A stretch of 64,000 nt of DNA from Stachybotrys elegans (taxonomy: Eukaryota > Ascomycota > Sordariomycetes > Hypocreales > Stachybotryaceae). The notes beneath the pieces are model-generated. The model searched no databases and was not told the DNA's origin. It saw nothing but the letters and a program-made list of their open reading frames with translations. The stretch lies in the NCBI GenBank assembly GCA_020746835.1, contig JAGPNK010000014.1:930001-994000 (forward strand), written 5' to 3'. A program made the translations under genes and the position numbers. Shown here piece after piece: positions 1 through 10,820 of this stretch (positions are counted from its first letter, which is position 1; every line of letters begins with the position of its first letter).

Positions 1-1049
1 ATCTTCATTACGATTACGATCCTTGACGACCATGCCAAATTGTTCCACTAGAAACAGTCTATGCCTCTCGGCGTCCTCCTTAGTTGTTCAACAAAGCGTC
101 TATCCCCACAGTCGGACATCATGACGACCCACGGAGCCCTTTATGCTCCTCACTTGTTGTTTAGTCTGGCAAGCACTTGGCGTAGGCTATGGGTACGGCT
201 GTGGAGCGAGGCTCTGCCCCGTTTCCAAAGCTGTCAACGATGCTACTACCTTTCGCGCTCCATCTTAATAGCCAAGGCTAAGCTGTGGTAAATCTTCAAG
301 AATTTATATAGTAGTATATAGTATGCGATGGATTCATTGTATCATTGGCAATAATACACACGCTGAATCCCGATCAATACCATATACATATTAGTATGCC
401 ATATACTTTGGATATGTAGAATAGTTAGATAGTCAAGGGCTATTACGATCGTTGTTACGTAGGCCTGGGTCACATTTCTGTCAAGTTATGACGGAAGTCA
501 TCCGTAGAAGGAACTCATTTCGAGCATCAGATATGTGATCTGCCCGAAATCTTGGGAGGAGGATCTAGTGTAGTGGGGAACAACAATGCACTTGGCAGAA
601 TCTTTCCGAATAGGGACCATATAACGTTGCAGATGGAGAAGACGCCGAGCTGCGCTATATTGCATTGACTGGAGCCCGTTTTAAGACTCCGGGAAATACC
701 CACAGCTACCACAAGCGGAGCACTTTCTAGGCTTCTATTTACAGAGGCCTCTGTAGCCACCATCTTGGTTGGCAAGATGTCATAAGACGCGATGGAGACT
801 ACTAACATGATCTAAAAATAACAATGAGTTCACAGAACAGACAGATGACGCAGTGGGAATCATCAGTTAATGTGAGACCAGTGGACAGTGCTTTCACGCC
901 AGTATCCAGATTCAGTACAACACCGCTGGCCCCACTGAATGAACGATGAAGCATAAGATTTAACTTTGCATATTGTGATGCAAGAATTGGCAGACTGATC
1001 TATAGCTTCTACAGGGATCAACGCTATGTACTATAGAGGAGAGAGCCAT

Positions 1050-1170
1050 CTGGCAATCCCTTTATTGTTTGGCTCTGTTCTTTAGTCCTGTGGACAGCAG
1101 GGCATCTATTCCAGTTCATATACATCATTGTTCTTTTTCTCTCACTGCATGCACCTGCTCTATCATAAGA
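1050..1170 (+). repeat. Dispersed repeat R2, copy 1
   Basis: This block shares a colinear pattern with 33005-33125: a ccctttattg core, then a gtcctgtgg core, then a run of T/C, then actgcatgcacct, then c-t-atca. The copies are diverged and have no obvious terminal inverted repeats. The nature of the parent element is unknown. Confidence 0.6.
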
Positions 1171-2030
1171 AATCCGCAGAAGAATTAGGTATCCAGTGGG
1201 AGAAACCTCTGTTGGCTGGGTAGTCTCTGAAGCGGAACCTGGTGAAAACGGGTTCAGTGAGTTTTTTTATGAATAGACGGCTAGCATTCAACAATGGCAA
1301 GGTCAGTTTCAAGTCGCTTGGTCGAATAACTTACGTCAAACAGCAGTAATACATAATAACAGAGTATAGCACGCTCAGAGCTATTCTTCCAAGGAGCGGA
1401 CAGCAAAAAGTTCATACACACGCCCCTTACGATGTCAATAGCTTGGTAAGAACAGGAAAGCTGCCCAAGAGCCATGCTCTACTGCAACTTCTCAGGTCTA
1501 CACCACCTGGCCAAAGCAGGCTTAGTGTAGAAGGGCGGGAAGCTGGCATCCGGATGTGAGCACATCCTTGATGATTCTGATTGCCGAGAGCTAGCAGGGG
1601 TCATTCAGCCAGAACAATGCAATCACGGTAGGGGAGCCTGCAAGGATACTTCAGCTGCGTGGAGCTCTCAGCTCACCGATCGAGACAATACAGTGGAGCC
1701 TCATCCATATCGAGTGAACAGGCGAGAGATCACGGGAAATCAGTCACGGCAATCATGTCAAGGTTTTGGTGGCAGTCACCGCATCGGCCTTTTACAACCA
1801 ATCTCACCGTCAGTACGATGCATCGTGGCACGGAACAGCAAGATGCCGGATGTACATCATCATCTGCCGTGACATTCCGCAGTGGACGCCGAAGTCGAAA
1901 CTCTCTGATTGGTGTGTTTCTCCAAAACAAGGCGAAACATCTCGATGGACGATGTAGATGGTCATTGTGTGTATCGTGGTGGCAGATAGACATCGCTTTC
2001 AATCTTGAGAGATATTGCTGCTGGATCAAG

Positions 2031-2036
2031 TATAAA
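2031..2036 (+). promoter_or_regulatory. TATA box of the HsbA-type gene
   Basis: A TATAAA sits about 110 nt upstream of the start codon at 2146, followed by a C/A-rich 5' leader, which is typical for a strongly expressed fungal secreted-protein gene. No regulator site was identified. Confidence 0.5.
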
Positions 2037-2145
2037 GCATCACTTCTCCCCAGCTCCTTGGTCGACATCCATCCAGACTGCTACCCAACAATCTCTACAT
2101 CTTTGCAAACTACCACATACCCAATAAACCCACCAAAGCCTCAAC

Positions 2146-2891
2146 ATGCGTTTCACTGCTTTGCTCCTTGCAGGCTTCGCCGCCGTTGCCTCTTGCATTC
2201 CTGCCCAACAGGTCGCAAACAACATCAACCAAATCACAACTTTGTCTCGTAACCTCCAGACTCCTGCGAGGTCGCTGACAGTTCTTGACGGACCTCTGCT
2301 GGCTATTGGCCAAGGCAACTTCCCAGTAAGTCAAGAGTTCTCAACTTGCCCTCTGTTCGTCAATCTGGAGTGCTTACTATGTTTAGCCTATCATCCAAGG
2401 CTTCACCGAGATCGTGAATGTTGGCACCGCGTTCCTGAACGGAATGAACCCCGAGCAATACAACGAGGCTGATTCTACCCTTATCTTTGATGCCTTCCGA
2501 ACGGTCAGTATATATCGTCCAGTCCCTTGTATGCCTTTATTAACATAGGCTTCTGCGTCCAGTTCGTACGAGTCCACCAGGAGCTGCTGAACATCCTCAT
2601 TGGAAGGGCCGGTCTCTTCAGCACTGTTCCATTCGTTGGTCAGCCGGTCAGCGCTGTTCTTCGTGCTGTGGAGGGTGTGGTAGATGTAAGTACTCCCTAC
2701 ATCCAAGAACACGAACCCATGTTTTTGCGATCATAAGATAACGGAAGCTAACACGCTGGATCAATTAGGCTCTCGCCTTTTCTCTCATTGACATGGCCGA
2801 GTCTGCCGCGCAAGGGTTGCAACAGGAAGCAGATGCCCTTGGCAGTACACTCGATGCCGCCATCAATGCCTACAGCGGACTAGTGAACTAA
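2146..2891 (+). CDS. Secreted HsbA-like (hydrophobic surface-binding) protein
   Basis: Four exons (2146-2325, 2387-2503, 2563-2685, 2769-2891) give a 180-residue protein; all junctions keep frame and use GT-AG introns of about 60-80 nt. Residues 1-17 (MRFTALLLAGFAAVASC) form a signal peptide. The rest is an all-helical, low-Cys protein with regularly spaced hydrophobic residues and the layout of the HsbA/cell wall galactomannoprotein family (PF12296 type), usually about 170-190 residues. In this family the founding Aspergillus member adsorbs to hydrophobic polymer surfaces and helps recruit a cutinase; wall or surface association is expected here. The start was chosen because it opens the signal peptide about 110 nt after a TATAAA. 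The gene stands alone. The substrate or surface it binds is inference from the family. Confidence 0.82.
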
Positions 2892-3012
2892 GGAGAAGGG
2901 GGATATGCAAGCGTTGTGAAAGGCGTCAGAACCCTCATGAACCAATTTGCAGGATTAAGTGAGAGGTTGGCGGTAGGCCTGAAGCGATGGATAAAGAGAA
3001 ATGCAGAGGGTA

Positions 3013-3062
3013 GTGTGGGATTTCCTGTTCGCGTGCCCCAATGGGATACAGACCAGCGAATT
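3013..3062 (+). repeat. Dispersed repeat R1, short copy a
   Basis: About 50 bp from gtgtgggattt to cagaccagcgaa matches the other R1 copies with few substitutions. It lies about 120 bp downstream of the HsbA-like stop codon and, like copies b and g, lacks the 3' half found in the longer copies. Confidence 0.75.
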
Positions 3063-3581
3063 CGAGAAGGAGAGAAATGCAGAATTTTGTGGAGCCCTCT
3101 GATCCTGAGCGTCGATGTTGTGCTTGATTTTGACTGTCTGCCCAGCCCCTTGCATTTTGGACCTTGGGTGGGATCCATCTGGGCTTATCTGTTGCACTTT
3201 TCCTTCCAGCCTTTGCCGCTCGTACTCGTTTGATGTCATCAACGGGCAGTGCATCCTCCCAGACCGCTGAACGGTTTGACAAGAACCATTCACTATATTT
3301 CTCCGTATAGCCTAACATCTAACTAAGAAGATATTCCATTAAGTTATTCATTCATTATTCATTGGCACTTTGTTCTCCTAACCGAAGCGTCCAAGGTTTC
3401 CATTGATATGAAACCCAACGCGATAAAGCTGAAATACCTGCTTGCACATCTGCATCTCGAGTGCAAGCCACGAATCTAGACGTAACCCATGCATCGTTCA
3501 GGGGAGTATATCTTTATTGAATGCCTCGTATAAACTTATTAATGTCTTATCAATGTCCTTGCATGCACTGCCATAACAAGA

Positions 3582-3637
3582 ACGAGAACGATTAAACGAA
3601 GGGTAAAGGTATAATAAACGAGAACGATTAAACGAAG
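3582..3637 (+). repeat. Tandem direct duplication, ~35-bp period
   Basis: The sequence acgagaacgattaaacgaag occurs twice, about 35 bp apart, separated by an A/G-rich spacer. It lies 310-370 bp upstream of the start codon at 3948, so it could belong to that promoter; function unknown. Confidence 0.7.
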
Positions 3638-3947
3638 AGCAGAGGCGTGGCAAGGATTCGCGTCCGTGTGTGGTTGCAACTCAAGGCTTCTAAGTCGATC
3701 TTAGTTGATCACCGGGTACTGCATCCTTTCCCTGTTGCCAGATGGTCCGGTCTTGAGTGTATTATTTTGCTTATAACCCGCCGGATCTCCTTGCCCATCT
3801 TCCACCACTTCAACCTCTGCTGGAAGTTAGAGGACTTCTATTTATCCATGGCGACTTCTGGCTAATCTGGTCATTAAATATCCCAATATACCGAACAAAT
3901 ACAATCCTCGGATCTTTCAAAGAATCTATCACTGTTGCTCGCTGACC

Positions 3948-6119
3948 ATGTCGACGGTTTGCGGCCAGGATTTGCTGGCGTGGTTACTGGAGGAGCAGGC
4001 AGACATCGCCTCGTTTACAACTTTAGAGGATGCTGTTGGAGGGGACATTGCAGGCAATCGTGAAGCCAGGTACATTGTTGAACACGTCTACCCGGTGGAT
4101 CGAGATGTCGAGGGATCTACCCATACCAAGAAGGAGGCGTCAACCTTTGAGGATGCTGGGCTTGAGGAAAGACTCCCTGGTCACAGGCGCGATTACCGAG
4201 TGCTATTGAAGCGACAGGAGTCCATCTCCAGTCGCCTTTCCAGCAGTGGCATCAGCCCCGGTTTGGTGGGAACACATAAAGGTGGGAGCAGATGCCCCCA
4301 CCTCGATGGAATTGCTTGCGGCAATCTGTGGCTACAGAGGCTGGCTCCTACAAGGGACCTTTTCTGGGATGATGCGCCGATGCAAGTGCTGAGAGCGCAC
4401 TTCTCCAGGGCCGAGGAGACACTGACAAGCCTCTGGAAGTTGGAGCCGGCGATCAGCAGGCCACTTATGAATTATGTTTTCGACGCCTCATGGAAGAAGA
4501 GTGGCGCGGACCCCAACTCAAGGACCGGCCCAGGTCTGGCTGAAGCCGCCATCGACCCACTATATCTCCGAGACATGGGATTCTCGCTCCCTAGCCGAGT
4601 CGTTGACAATATCATGGTGGAAGATTTCGACTACGTTCATACAGCCACCATGCTAGGCCAAGGTTCGGCGAGCTGCCGTTGCAAGTTGTGCCTGGCCGTC
4701 GACGCGGTAACCATACCACTGTTTGAGAGGAACGTGGCACTTGGAGACATTGGGAATATGATTGTCTCAGCGCTCGTGTCCCTCAACTTATGCCTCGAAA
4801 CTAGAGCGATTGCAACCAGGAAAGGAGTTGCTGTTTCCGACGAGTACATCACATTTGTGCCGGCCGTACCGAGCGGCTCGGGTCATCCCCATATTGACGG
4901 GACAGTATCCCCAAAGGGAGATGGGGTCGGCCATGTACGAAGTGCTGAAATGGCGCGGATTTTCCAGGCCTTTGAGGCAAAGGGATTAATGCGCAACACG
5001 TGCGTCTACAGCGTGAGTGCCGCCTACGACTTTTTCGTCTATGGCGGACCATATGGCGGGCTATGGGCGATGCTTGACGCCCAATTCCTCTATGACTACG
5101 CCATCGGAAAGCGACCCGACTGCGAAGCTGAGCTCGAGTCGATAAGGCAACGCTGCGTGAGGGTAGCCAAGAGCGCTGGCCACGAGTATGTTGGCGACGG
5201 TGTGACTCTAAAGCTTGCCAATTACGTGCAGACCAAGTTCAAAATGGAGATAGAGGAAGAGTACAGGGCAACCGGAACGAGGACCCCGGGCTATACCGTG
5301 TGGGGTGACCTCAAGGCCATGTGCTCGTTCCGATGCAGCGATGCCATTTTTGCCAACGTGGCCTACGACAGCCGTGGGGACGAGGCTTCGATGATCATAC
5401 TGGGCGGAGTGGTAGCAGTGCATGACTTTATTGACTTGGGTTACGATATCGCGACAGGGGAAATAGGCAATGTTGTACCAACCCTTTGTAGAGGGGATCT
5501 TGGGCCCGAGTCTTTGAAAAGAGCCTACAGCCGTATCGGTGCTCTGCTGACATGGGCGATGGAAAACCGAAGGTACGAGCCCGACTCGCTGGGTATTATC
5601 GCGACTTTCATATGGCAAATGTCGAATGCTCGCCACCGCGTCATGGAGAACGCCGCTGCAGTCCCGGCGGATTTAAGGATCAGAGCAGCATGGAGATTCA
5701 TGGCGCCTGTTCCTTGCTACGGAGACTTGTTGGATGACTCGAGGTACGCACAGAATGATCCCGATCGGTTTCCAGTCACCATACCTTGGTCTGGAGAAGT
5801 GGTGCTAGCTGGACATGCCTTCTCAAAGGCCGTTGCGCAAGCTAAGGGACCAGAGGAACGGGAGGTAATCGAATTATTCCTCCTCAAGTTCTTGTCTGGG
5901 AAGAAGCAGCCAGGATTTGATGTATACAACCCAGCCGCTCTCAGGTTGATGTGCGATGATGATTGGCAGCGCAAGGTTGACTTTACCTGGGCCCTGTGTC
6001 TGGCAATGTACGAGGAGGGTGTCTTGTATGCAGCCTGTATTAGTTCACTGAGAGTTACTGGCGACCGCCCTGCAAATGATGATAGGGCAGGAGTGGGTTA
6101 TGAGGACAGGCTGTGGTAA
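3948..6119 (+). CDS. Unrecognised 723-residue Asp-rich soluble protein, possibly a non-canonical terpene synthase-like enzyme
   Basis: A single intronless frame of 723 residues with normal codon use and no signal peptide or membrane span. I do not recognise the family. Visible features: a polar, acidic N-terminal ~110 residues; a CRCKLC cluster (Cys243, Cys245, Cys248); a predominantly helical-looking C-terminal half; and an acidic helix HDFIDLGYD at 492-500 (Asp493, Asp496, Asp500) followed by Glu505. A second acidic patch, CDDDW, lies near residue 663. The spacing of Asp493/496/500/Glu505 loosely recalls metal-binding motifs of class I terpene cyclases, including the non-canonical AsR6/EupF type, but there is no standard DDxxD plus NSE pair, so this is a guess. 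The neighbours (O-methyltransferase at 6285, convergent, 165 bp away; then oxidase and second methyltransferase) support a biosynthetic role. The start at 3948 is the first ATG of the frame. Confidence 0.75.
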   Translation: MSTVCGQDLLAWLLEEQADIASFTTLEDAVGGDIAGNREARYIVEHVYPVDRDVEGSTHTKKEASTFEDAGLEERLPGHRRDYRVLLKRQESISSRLSSSGISPGLVGTHKGGSRCPHLDGIACGNLWLQRLAPTRDLFWDDAPMQVLRAHFSRAEETLTSLWKLEPAISRPLMNYVFDASWKKSGADPNSRTGPGLAEAAIDPLYLRDMGFSLPSRVVDNIMVEDFDYVHTATMLGQGSASCRCKLCLAVDAVTIPLFERNVALGDIGNMIVSALVSLNLCLETRAIATRKGVAVSDEYITFVPAVPSGSGHPHIDGTVSPKGDGVGHVRSAEMARIFQAFEAKGLMRNTCVYSVSAAYDFFVYGGPYGGLWAMLDAQFLYDYAIGKRPDCEAELESIRQRCVRVAKSAGHEYVGDGVTLKLANYVQTKFKMEIEEEYRATGTRTPGYTVWGDLKAMCSFRCSDAIFANVAYDSRGDEASMIILGGVVAVHDFIDLGYDIATGEIGNVVPTLCRGDLGPESLKRAYSRIGALLTWAMENRRYEPDSLGIIATFIWQMSNARHRVMENAAAVPADLRIRAAWRFMAPVPCYGDLLDDSRYAQNDPDRFPVTIPWSGEVVLAGHAFSKAVAQAKGPEEREVIELFLLKFLSGKKQPGFDVYNPAALRLMCDDDWQRKVDFTWALCLAMYEEGVLYAACISSLRVTGDRPANDDRAGVGYEDRLW

Positions 6120-6284
6120 AGGATAGGATTGTTTCGTAATAAGCATGCGGGAGGATGGTTGAATGGGCAGCATTATCTATTTTGGATATTCTATGACAGA
6201 GGCAAAGAAGACGAATGACAAGTTATCCATATCAAATATCTGTCTTATTATAGTATTTGATTAAATATGAATTATAAGATAGAA

Positions 6285-7693
6285 CTACACCTTCAGGATA
6301 GCCTCTACAAGCCCCTCAACCTCTGCACCAACAGACCAAAATTTTACAACCTCGAGTCCAGCAGCATTAAGTAGCTTAGTAAACTGAGCCTCGGTTCGCT
6401 CCATCCCATTCAGCAGTGCTATGTTGTTAATATCCGAATTTCATGGAGACTAGAGGTACATACCCATCATGTTAATATCCAAAAGGGCCGGGTAAAGAGG
6501 TACGTTGGTAGCCGGCAAGACAAACTCAGACAAGAGCAGTTTGGAATAACCTGGCGTCATGGCCTCAGCCACTCTCTTCAGGATCCGGACACAATCATCA
6601 TCTGGCCAATCATGGAAAATGGATCGGAAGTAATAGCACCTGGCGCCTAGACGTGTGTCAGTGGCTATCAGCTTTATCGAAGGATCTGGCTGTACCTTTA
6701 ACTGGCTGCTCTTCGAAAAAGTCGTGCTTTTGTCGTTCAATCTGGGGAACCAGCTCTTGGATGCTATCAATGACAGGTGGCAAATCTTGTAGAATGAGCT
6801 TTCCAGGTGCATCAGCATAGCGTTTGTGGAATTCAGCAAGATCATGGCCTTCTCCACCGGCAATGTCAACCAGTAGAGTAGCGCCAGGCTCACTCTTTGC
6901 ATCCTTGAGCAAGATGTTGTCAATGTCAAAAAAGTCAAACCACTGCTTGCGGTCTGCGCGTTGGCCTGTCATGAAGGCGTTGAAGTTTCCCATCATGAGT
7001 GGATCCTTGATCAACCATGGAAACATGTTGTCCTTGGTTTGGTGCGCATCTTGGAATGGACCAGGTGCCCCATTGACATGTTTGAAGCCGCTCTTTTCGA
7101 GGTAGAATGGCATATTGGCCAGAGATCGCGTAGCAGCCGAGAACCTACTCGAGTTAGCTCTCCCAAATAGACGCGGGCTAAAGTCTTACATGAACTGATA
7201 CCCACCGAGCAATGCTCGATCTACGAGAGTCTTAGTGATGGCTGTCGGAGCATATGTCTCTTGTCCGACCTCCCTCACTATTCCCAAGGCTGTGAGAGGT
7301 CGAAGAAGACGCACTACGGAGGTCAGAACTGCGAGACTGTTTGACATGATACATACCGATCAAGAGCTTCTCGGCACCGGAGGTATTGGCAAGGTCATTT
7401 GCGGATAAGGGATGCTCAGATTTGGCTATCTCTTGGATAACTCCAGCTTTGATCAGTGCCATCAAAGCCGAGGGTGCGTGGGGCTGTGATTTTAGATTAT
7501 GAATCTTTGCTCAAGGTGGTAGAGAACCTACCGACATGATGATCCTCCAGACTGTGTCTAATGGAGACTCTAACATGGACAGCGCCTGCATGACAGTGCC
7601 AAACATTTGCTTGCGGCCAGCCTCATCTTGGTTTCCAAGAACATGCTGCGCTGTCTTGATAAACTCGGATGAAACTTTTGCAATGTCGGACAT
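6285..7693 (-). CDS. SAM-dependent O-methyltransferase (plant/fungal OMT family)
   Basis: Six exons on the minus strand (7532-7693, 7357-7483, 7190-7313, 6696-7144, 6464-6646, 6285-6418) join in frame to 392 residues. The N-terminal half carries the helical dimerisation/winged-helix layout (SANDLANTSGAEKLLI type). The SAM-binding motif I is VDIAGGEG at about 230-237 (Asp231), with LQDLP further on, and the catalytic FHDWP motif at 298-302 keeps His299. Length and motif order fit PF00891-type fungal enzymes that methylate phenolic or enolic hydroxyls of polyketides and related metabolites. The start ATG (MSDIAK) was chosen because the upstream extension lacks an ATG. It is convergent with the 723-residue gene and divergent from the Pth11-like gene. 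The substrate is unknown; clustering suggests secondary metabolism. Confidence 0.88.
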
Positions 7694-8644
7694 ATTGAAA
7701 GATGATAGTCTAGGATGTTGGTGTTTTTGATCAAGCTGGCCGGACAAAGGGATGAATTACGTCTATTTATAACAATATCAGCAATGTGTTAGACCCAGGC
7801 AACTCGCAGGCGCGACTCATGTCTTGTTGCCCAAAGCAAGAGTTGTACCGGATGGTACTTTGGTAGCCAGCCAACAGAGCGGCGTAGCAAGTGATAAGTC
7901 GATTCCTTGGCATGCGGATAGGCTCCACACACATATTCGCAATCATGACAACCAACATTCTCCCCTCGTCCTACAATCGAAAGGCATACTGAGATTCAAG
8001 ACTGCTACAGACATATTAGGTGAACAAGGTTAACTGTTCTTTTCTTGCCGACTAATTGCTAGTCCTTCAATCCAGAGGTGATAGAAAATAATGTACTCAA
8101 GAGATTTACGATATTCTCTATGCATTCAAAGGCTGTAAAACTCATCCAATGTTGGCTCGAAAGTAGTAAAATAGCGCGCAGGGAATCCACTAGTAATGGT
8201 ACTTTGGTATCAGCTTGCAGGTAGTGCCCACAGTTGTGTTGGTTCATACGATATTGATAAACTGCAGCTTCTTAGCTGTCGGCAGATCGATTAGGAAATA
8301 GTTTGGCTGATGCTGACGCGGCAAAGTACATGTTCTATTTCTGAGACTTGGCATTCAGGCAACCGAATAAACATCCCATGCAACACCGGTATTGGCTTGG
8401 AAATTAGAGCCTGTTCAACGGTAGATCAGGAGAAGCGCCATCACTCCCAGCCTAAAATAAGGCAAGAAAGGTTGCAAGCTTGAACTAACAATCAGCTGAC
8501 ATGGGAGGAAATGATAGCAGATCGTCTCGACACCAGCAGTCTGTGCCGCTGGCTTATGGTTATATATTCGTCTGACCAGTGCTATTCGGTCCCAATTTTG
8601 CGTAGCACAGAGATCTCGCTATTTCCAATTCCACGCTCTATCTC
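7694..8644. promoter_or_regulatory. Divergent intergenic promoter region
   Basis: About 950 bp separate the divergent starts of the O-methyltransferase (7693, minus) and the Pth11-like gene (8645, plus). No coding potential was found. The two genes probably draw their promoters from this stretch; I see no convincing palindromic Zn2Cys6 site. Confidence 0.45.
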
Positions 8645-9825
8645 ATGGATCCGACAACCATACCTGATGACAACCGTGGGCCGGGACTTGTCGCGGCTGC
8701 ATGGGCAATGGGATTTGCTGGCTGTTGCCTGCTTGCATTACGCATGTATTCCCGTGTGAAGATCATAAAGCGGACCGGATTAGACGACTGGACCATGGTT
8801 ATTGCAGTGGTAAGTTCAACCCCTTTATTTTTGCATGTTCTATCTAATTGTGACGAGATTCTGGCCCTAGTCACCAACATCATTGTGACGCTTATGGTCC
8901 ATCACGGTGTGGGAAGACACACTATGCACCTAGGAGAGAACCAAAGAGCCAACGCTGTCTATATGATCTGGCTTTCGGTACCCTTCTCCCCTGGCAGCGC
9001 AGCCTTTGGCAAAGTGTCGATTGCTCTGCTTCTTATCCGTCTGATGAACCGAAACAAGGTTTACGAAGCATTTCTCTGGGTATTGATCTTTCTACTCTTT
9101 GCAATCACCTTGGTCCTCGTCATTATCACCTTTGCACAATGCACCCCAGTCACGTTTCTGTGGGATCGCGTGCGTGTCCCTCCCCCGTCAGGCAACTGTT
9201 GGGATCCGGCAATTCAGCAAAATTTCGGGTACTTCCAGGGGGCATTTTCGGCAGCCAGCGACTTGTTTCTTGCGCTTTTCCCCATCCTCATCATGTGGGA
9301 TTTGCAGATGCCCCTAAGGGTCAAAGCAGGCATTTGTTTTCTCATGTCTCTTGGTGTAGTGTGAGTGCACTCCGACTTCTCCATAACAAAGCTAAATCGT
9401 AACACAGCGCTACCGCTGCTGCCGCCATGAAGACAGTCGAGCTCCGAAACCTAGCGACCCCTGATTTCACTTGGGATGCCGTGCCACTTGTCTACTGGTT
9501 TCTAGCCGAAAACTGGATCATAATAATTTGCGCGTGTGTGCCAACAATCAGGCCAATATTTTCTGGCACCGAATGGCGTGTTACGGATTTCTTCTCACGC
9601 ATGACGGACAAGGCCTTTGGCTCTTGGGTCTCCTCCTCAAGGCACTCGACCAAGATGTCCTCACAGCAGACCGATTATAAACTGGAGAATATGGAGACGC
9701 CGCTTTATAAACGGATAGAGGGGTCCTCTGTTCACCAGCTTGGTGATGTGTCTCATCATGATGCCGAGATGATCGATCCTGGGAAGCATGGCATTACAAA
9801 GACGACCAACATATCAGTCGTGTAA
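8645..9825 (+). CDS. Integral membrane protein, fungal rhodopsin/Pth11-like domain
   Basis: Three exons (8645-8809, 8858-9360, 9408-9825) give about 361 residues with seven predicted membrane segments. Family landmarks are a GLDDWTM motif after the first helices, HHGVGRH in the first extracellular loop, SIALLLIRL in a mid helix and a Cys-containing loop (AQCTP, GNCWD). This is the fungal rhodopsin-like domain (PF20684 type) shared by Pth11-related orphan receptors and by many cluster-associated membrane proteins; the C-terminal tail is cytosolic and Ser-rich. The first intron is the weakest call: the GTAAGT donor is clear, but the in-frame acceptor at 8857 gives only 48 nt, while the better-looking acceptor at 8870 breaks the frame. 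There is no CFEM domain. The ligand is unknown. Confidence 0.8.
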
Positions 9826-10663
9826 ACGGTCTCAAGGTTTTCTAGGTTGGAAGTGACATGGCTGAGTGAATATGAAAGGCCCATGTCATATATTGACGGA
9901 AGGAATGACTAGGTTATGTCTCATCTCTTTTTAACTGCTCCTATGAATTTACTGTTGCATACATCTCTCATCAGAGGGATTCATTAATTGAGATTATCCA
10001 CCCTTGGTCTTGCGGTGTTCATATCATTAACTGTGTATCTACGTCTTTATCATTCATATCAGTGCGTTCTTTACAATGACCTGAAGGTGGCTGTATCTCC
10101 TAATTAACACCCAATACCTACAGACCAAAGCTTAGCACTCAAAGTCGAGCCATCGCATCGCTGCTGTAAGCAAGTTGGTTCTGGTAACATGAAGGGCCGC
10201 CAAGATGCGGTCATCATGCAAGGCTGTCATATCATTTCCCACCGTAATTCGCCCAGAAATTCCCCAATCAACTGCTTAATGGCCCCCAAGTTGCACTTGC
10301 CAAGTATTCTGCGCCTCTGCCAAAGTTCTTGTTGGTTCTCGCTGGTGCCAAGCGCAGCTAGCTTCCAAAGTCCCGGGAGTGATTCGTTATCTAGTCATGC
10401 TTCATACCACAGGCTTCCTTTATCCTATTGGGGCACAGTATCGGAAATCTCCACATCATCCTTGCCATGGTACAGTAAGCCAAGCGGATACATTGGTGTT
10501 TAACCAACATCAATCCTTCCGAGGATACCGACATTTCCTATCATAGGCCCTAACGACGCTTACTGGGAATGAGAACCCTTGTGCTGATTATTGATTCGCG
10601 TTGGCTCTAAACAGTATTGTGGTGCCCTTTGAGCGATGTGCAGAATGATCACGTTCGAATTGG
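9826..10663. other. Intergenic, no gene seen
   Basis: No supported coding sequence on either strand. The right part is the upstream region of the multicopper oxidase gene. Confidence 0.55.
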
Positions 10664-10741
10664 AAGTACCCGTTAGACCGGGGTGGGCTAGCCACACGGG
10701 CCAACTAAGGTATGTCTGCCACCCCGGTCTAACGGGTACTT
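10664..10741. repeat. Perfect 23-bp inverted repeat in the oxidase promoter
   Basis: Arms at 10664-10686 and 10719-10741 are exact reverse complements, with a 32-bp spacer that itself contains a small palindrome (ggctagcc). The right arm runs into a TTATAT element, and the start codon of the multicopper oxidase lies 80 bp further on. The hairpin may be a regulatory site (each arm holds CCG/CGG triplets), a tiny foldback element, or its footprint. Confidence 0.9.
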
Positions 10742-10820
10742 ATATCAGGCATACGCCACAATGCCTCGAACTCAACAATGACACCTTGTCCTTCTCTTCG
10801 AAACAAACAACTTATCAGCC

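Larger units (their letters stand above)
1..2145. other. Intergenic region, no supported gene
   Basis: Both strands carry only short open stretches without recognisable domains, signal peptides or consistent splice structure. The stretch includes one copy of repeat R2 (about 1050-1170) and, at its right end, the promoter of the HsbA-type gene that starts at 2146. Confidence 0.6.
2892..3947. other. Intergenic region with R1 copy and short direct repeat
   Basis: No gene is supported. It contains a short R1 copy (3013-3062) and a near-perfect 20-bp direct repeat with cores at 3582 and 3617. The last 200 bp form the presumed 5' leader of the 723-residue protein gene. Confidence 0.6.

Noticed and set aside
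1659..2252. Long open frame upstream of and overlapping the HsbA-like gene.
   Set aside because: It overlaps the signal-peptide exon in another frame, has no domain and has low-complexity, non-coding composition.
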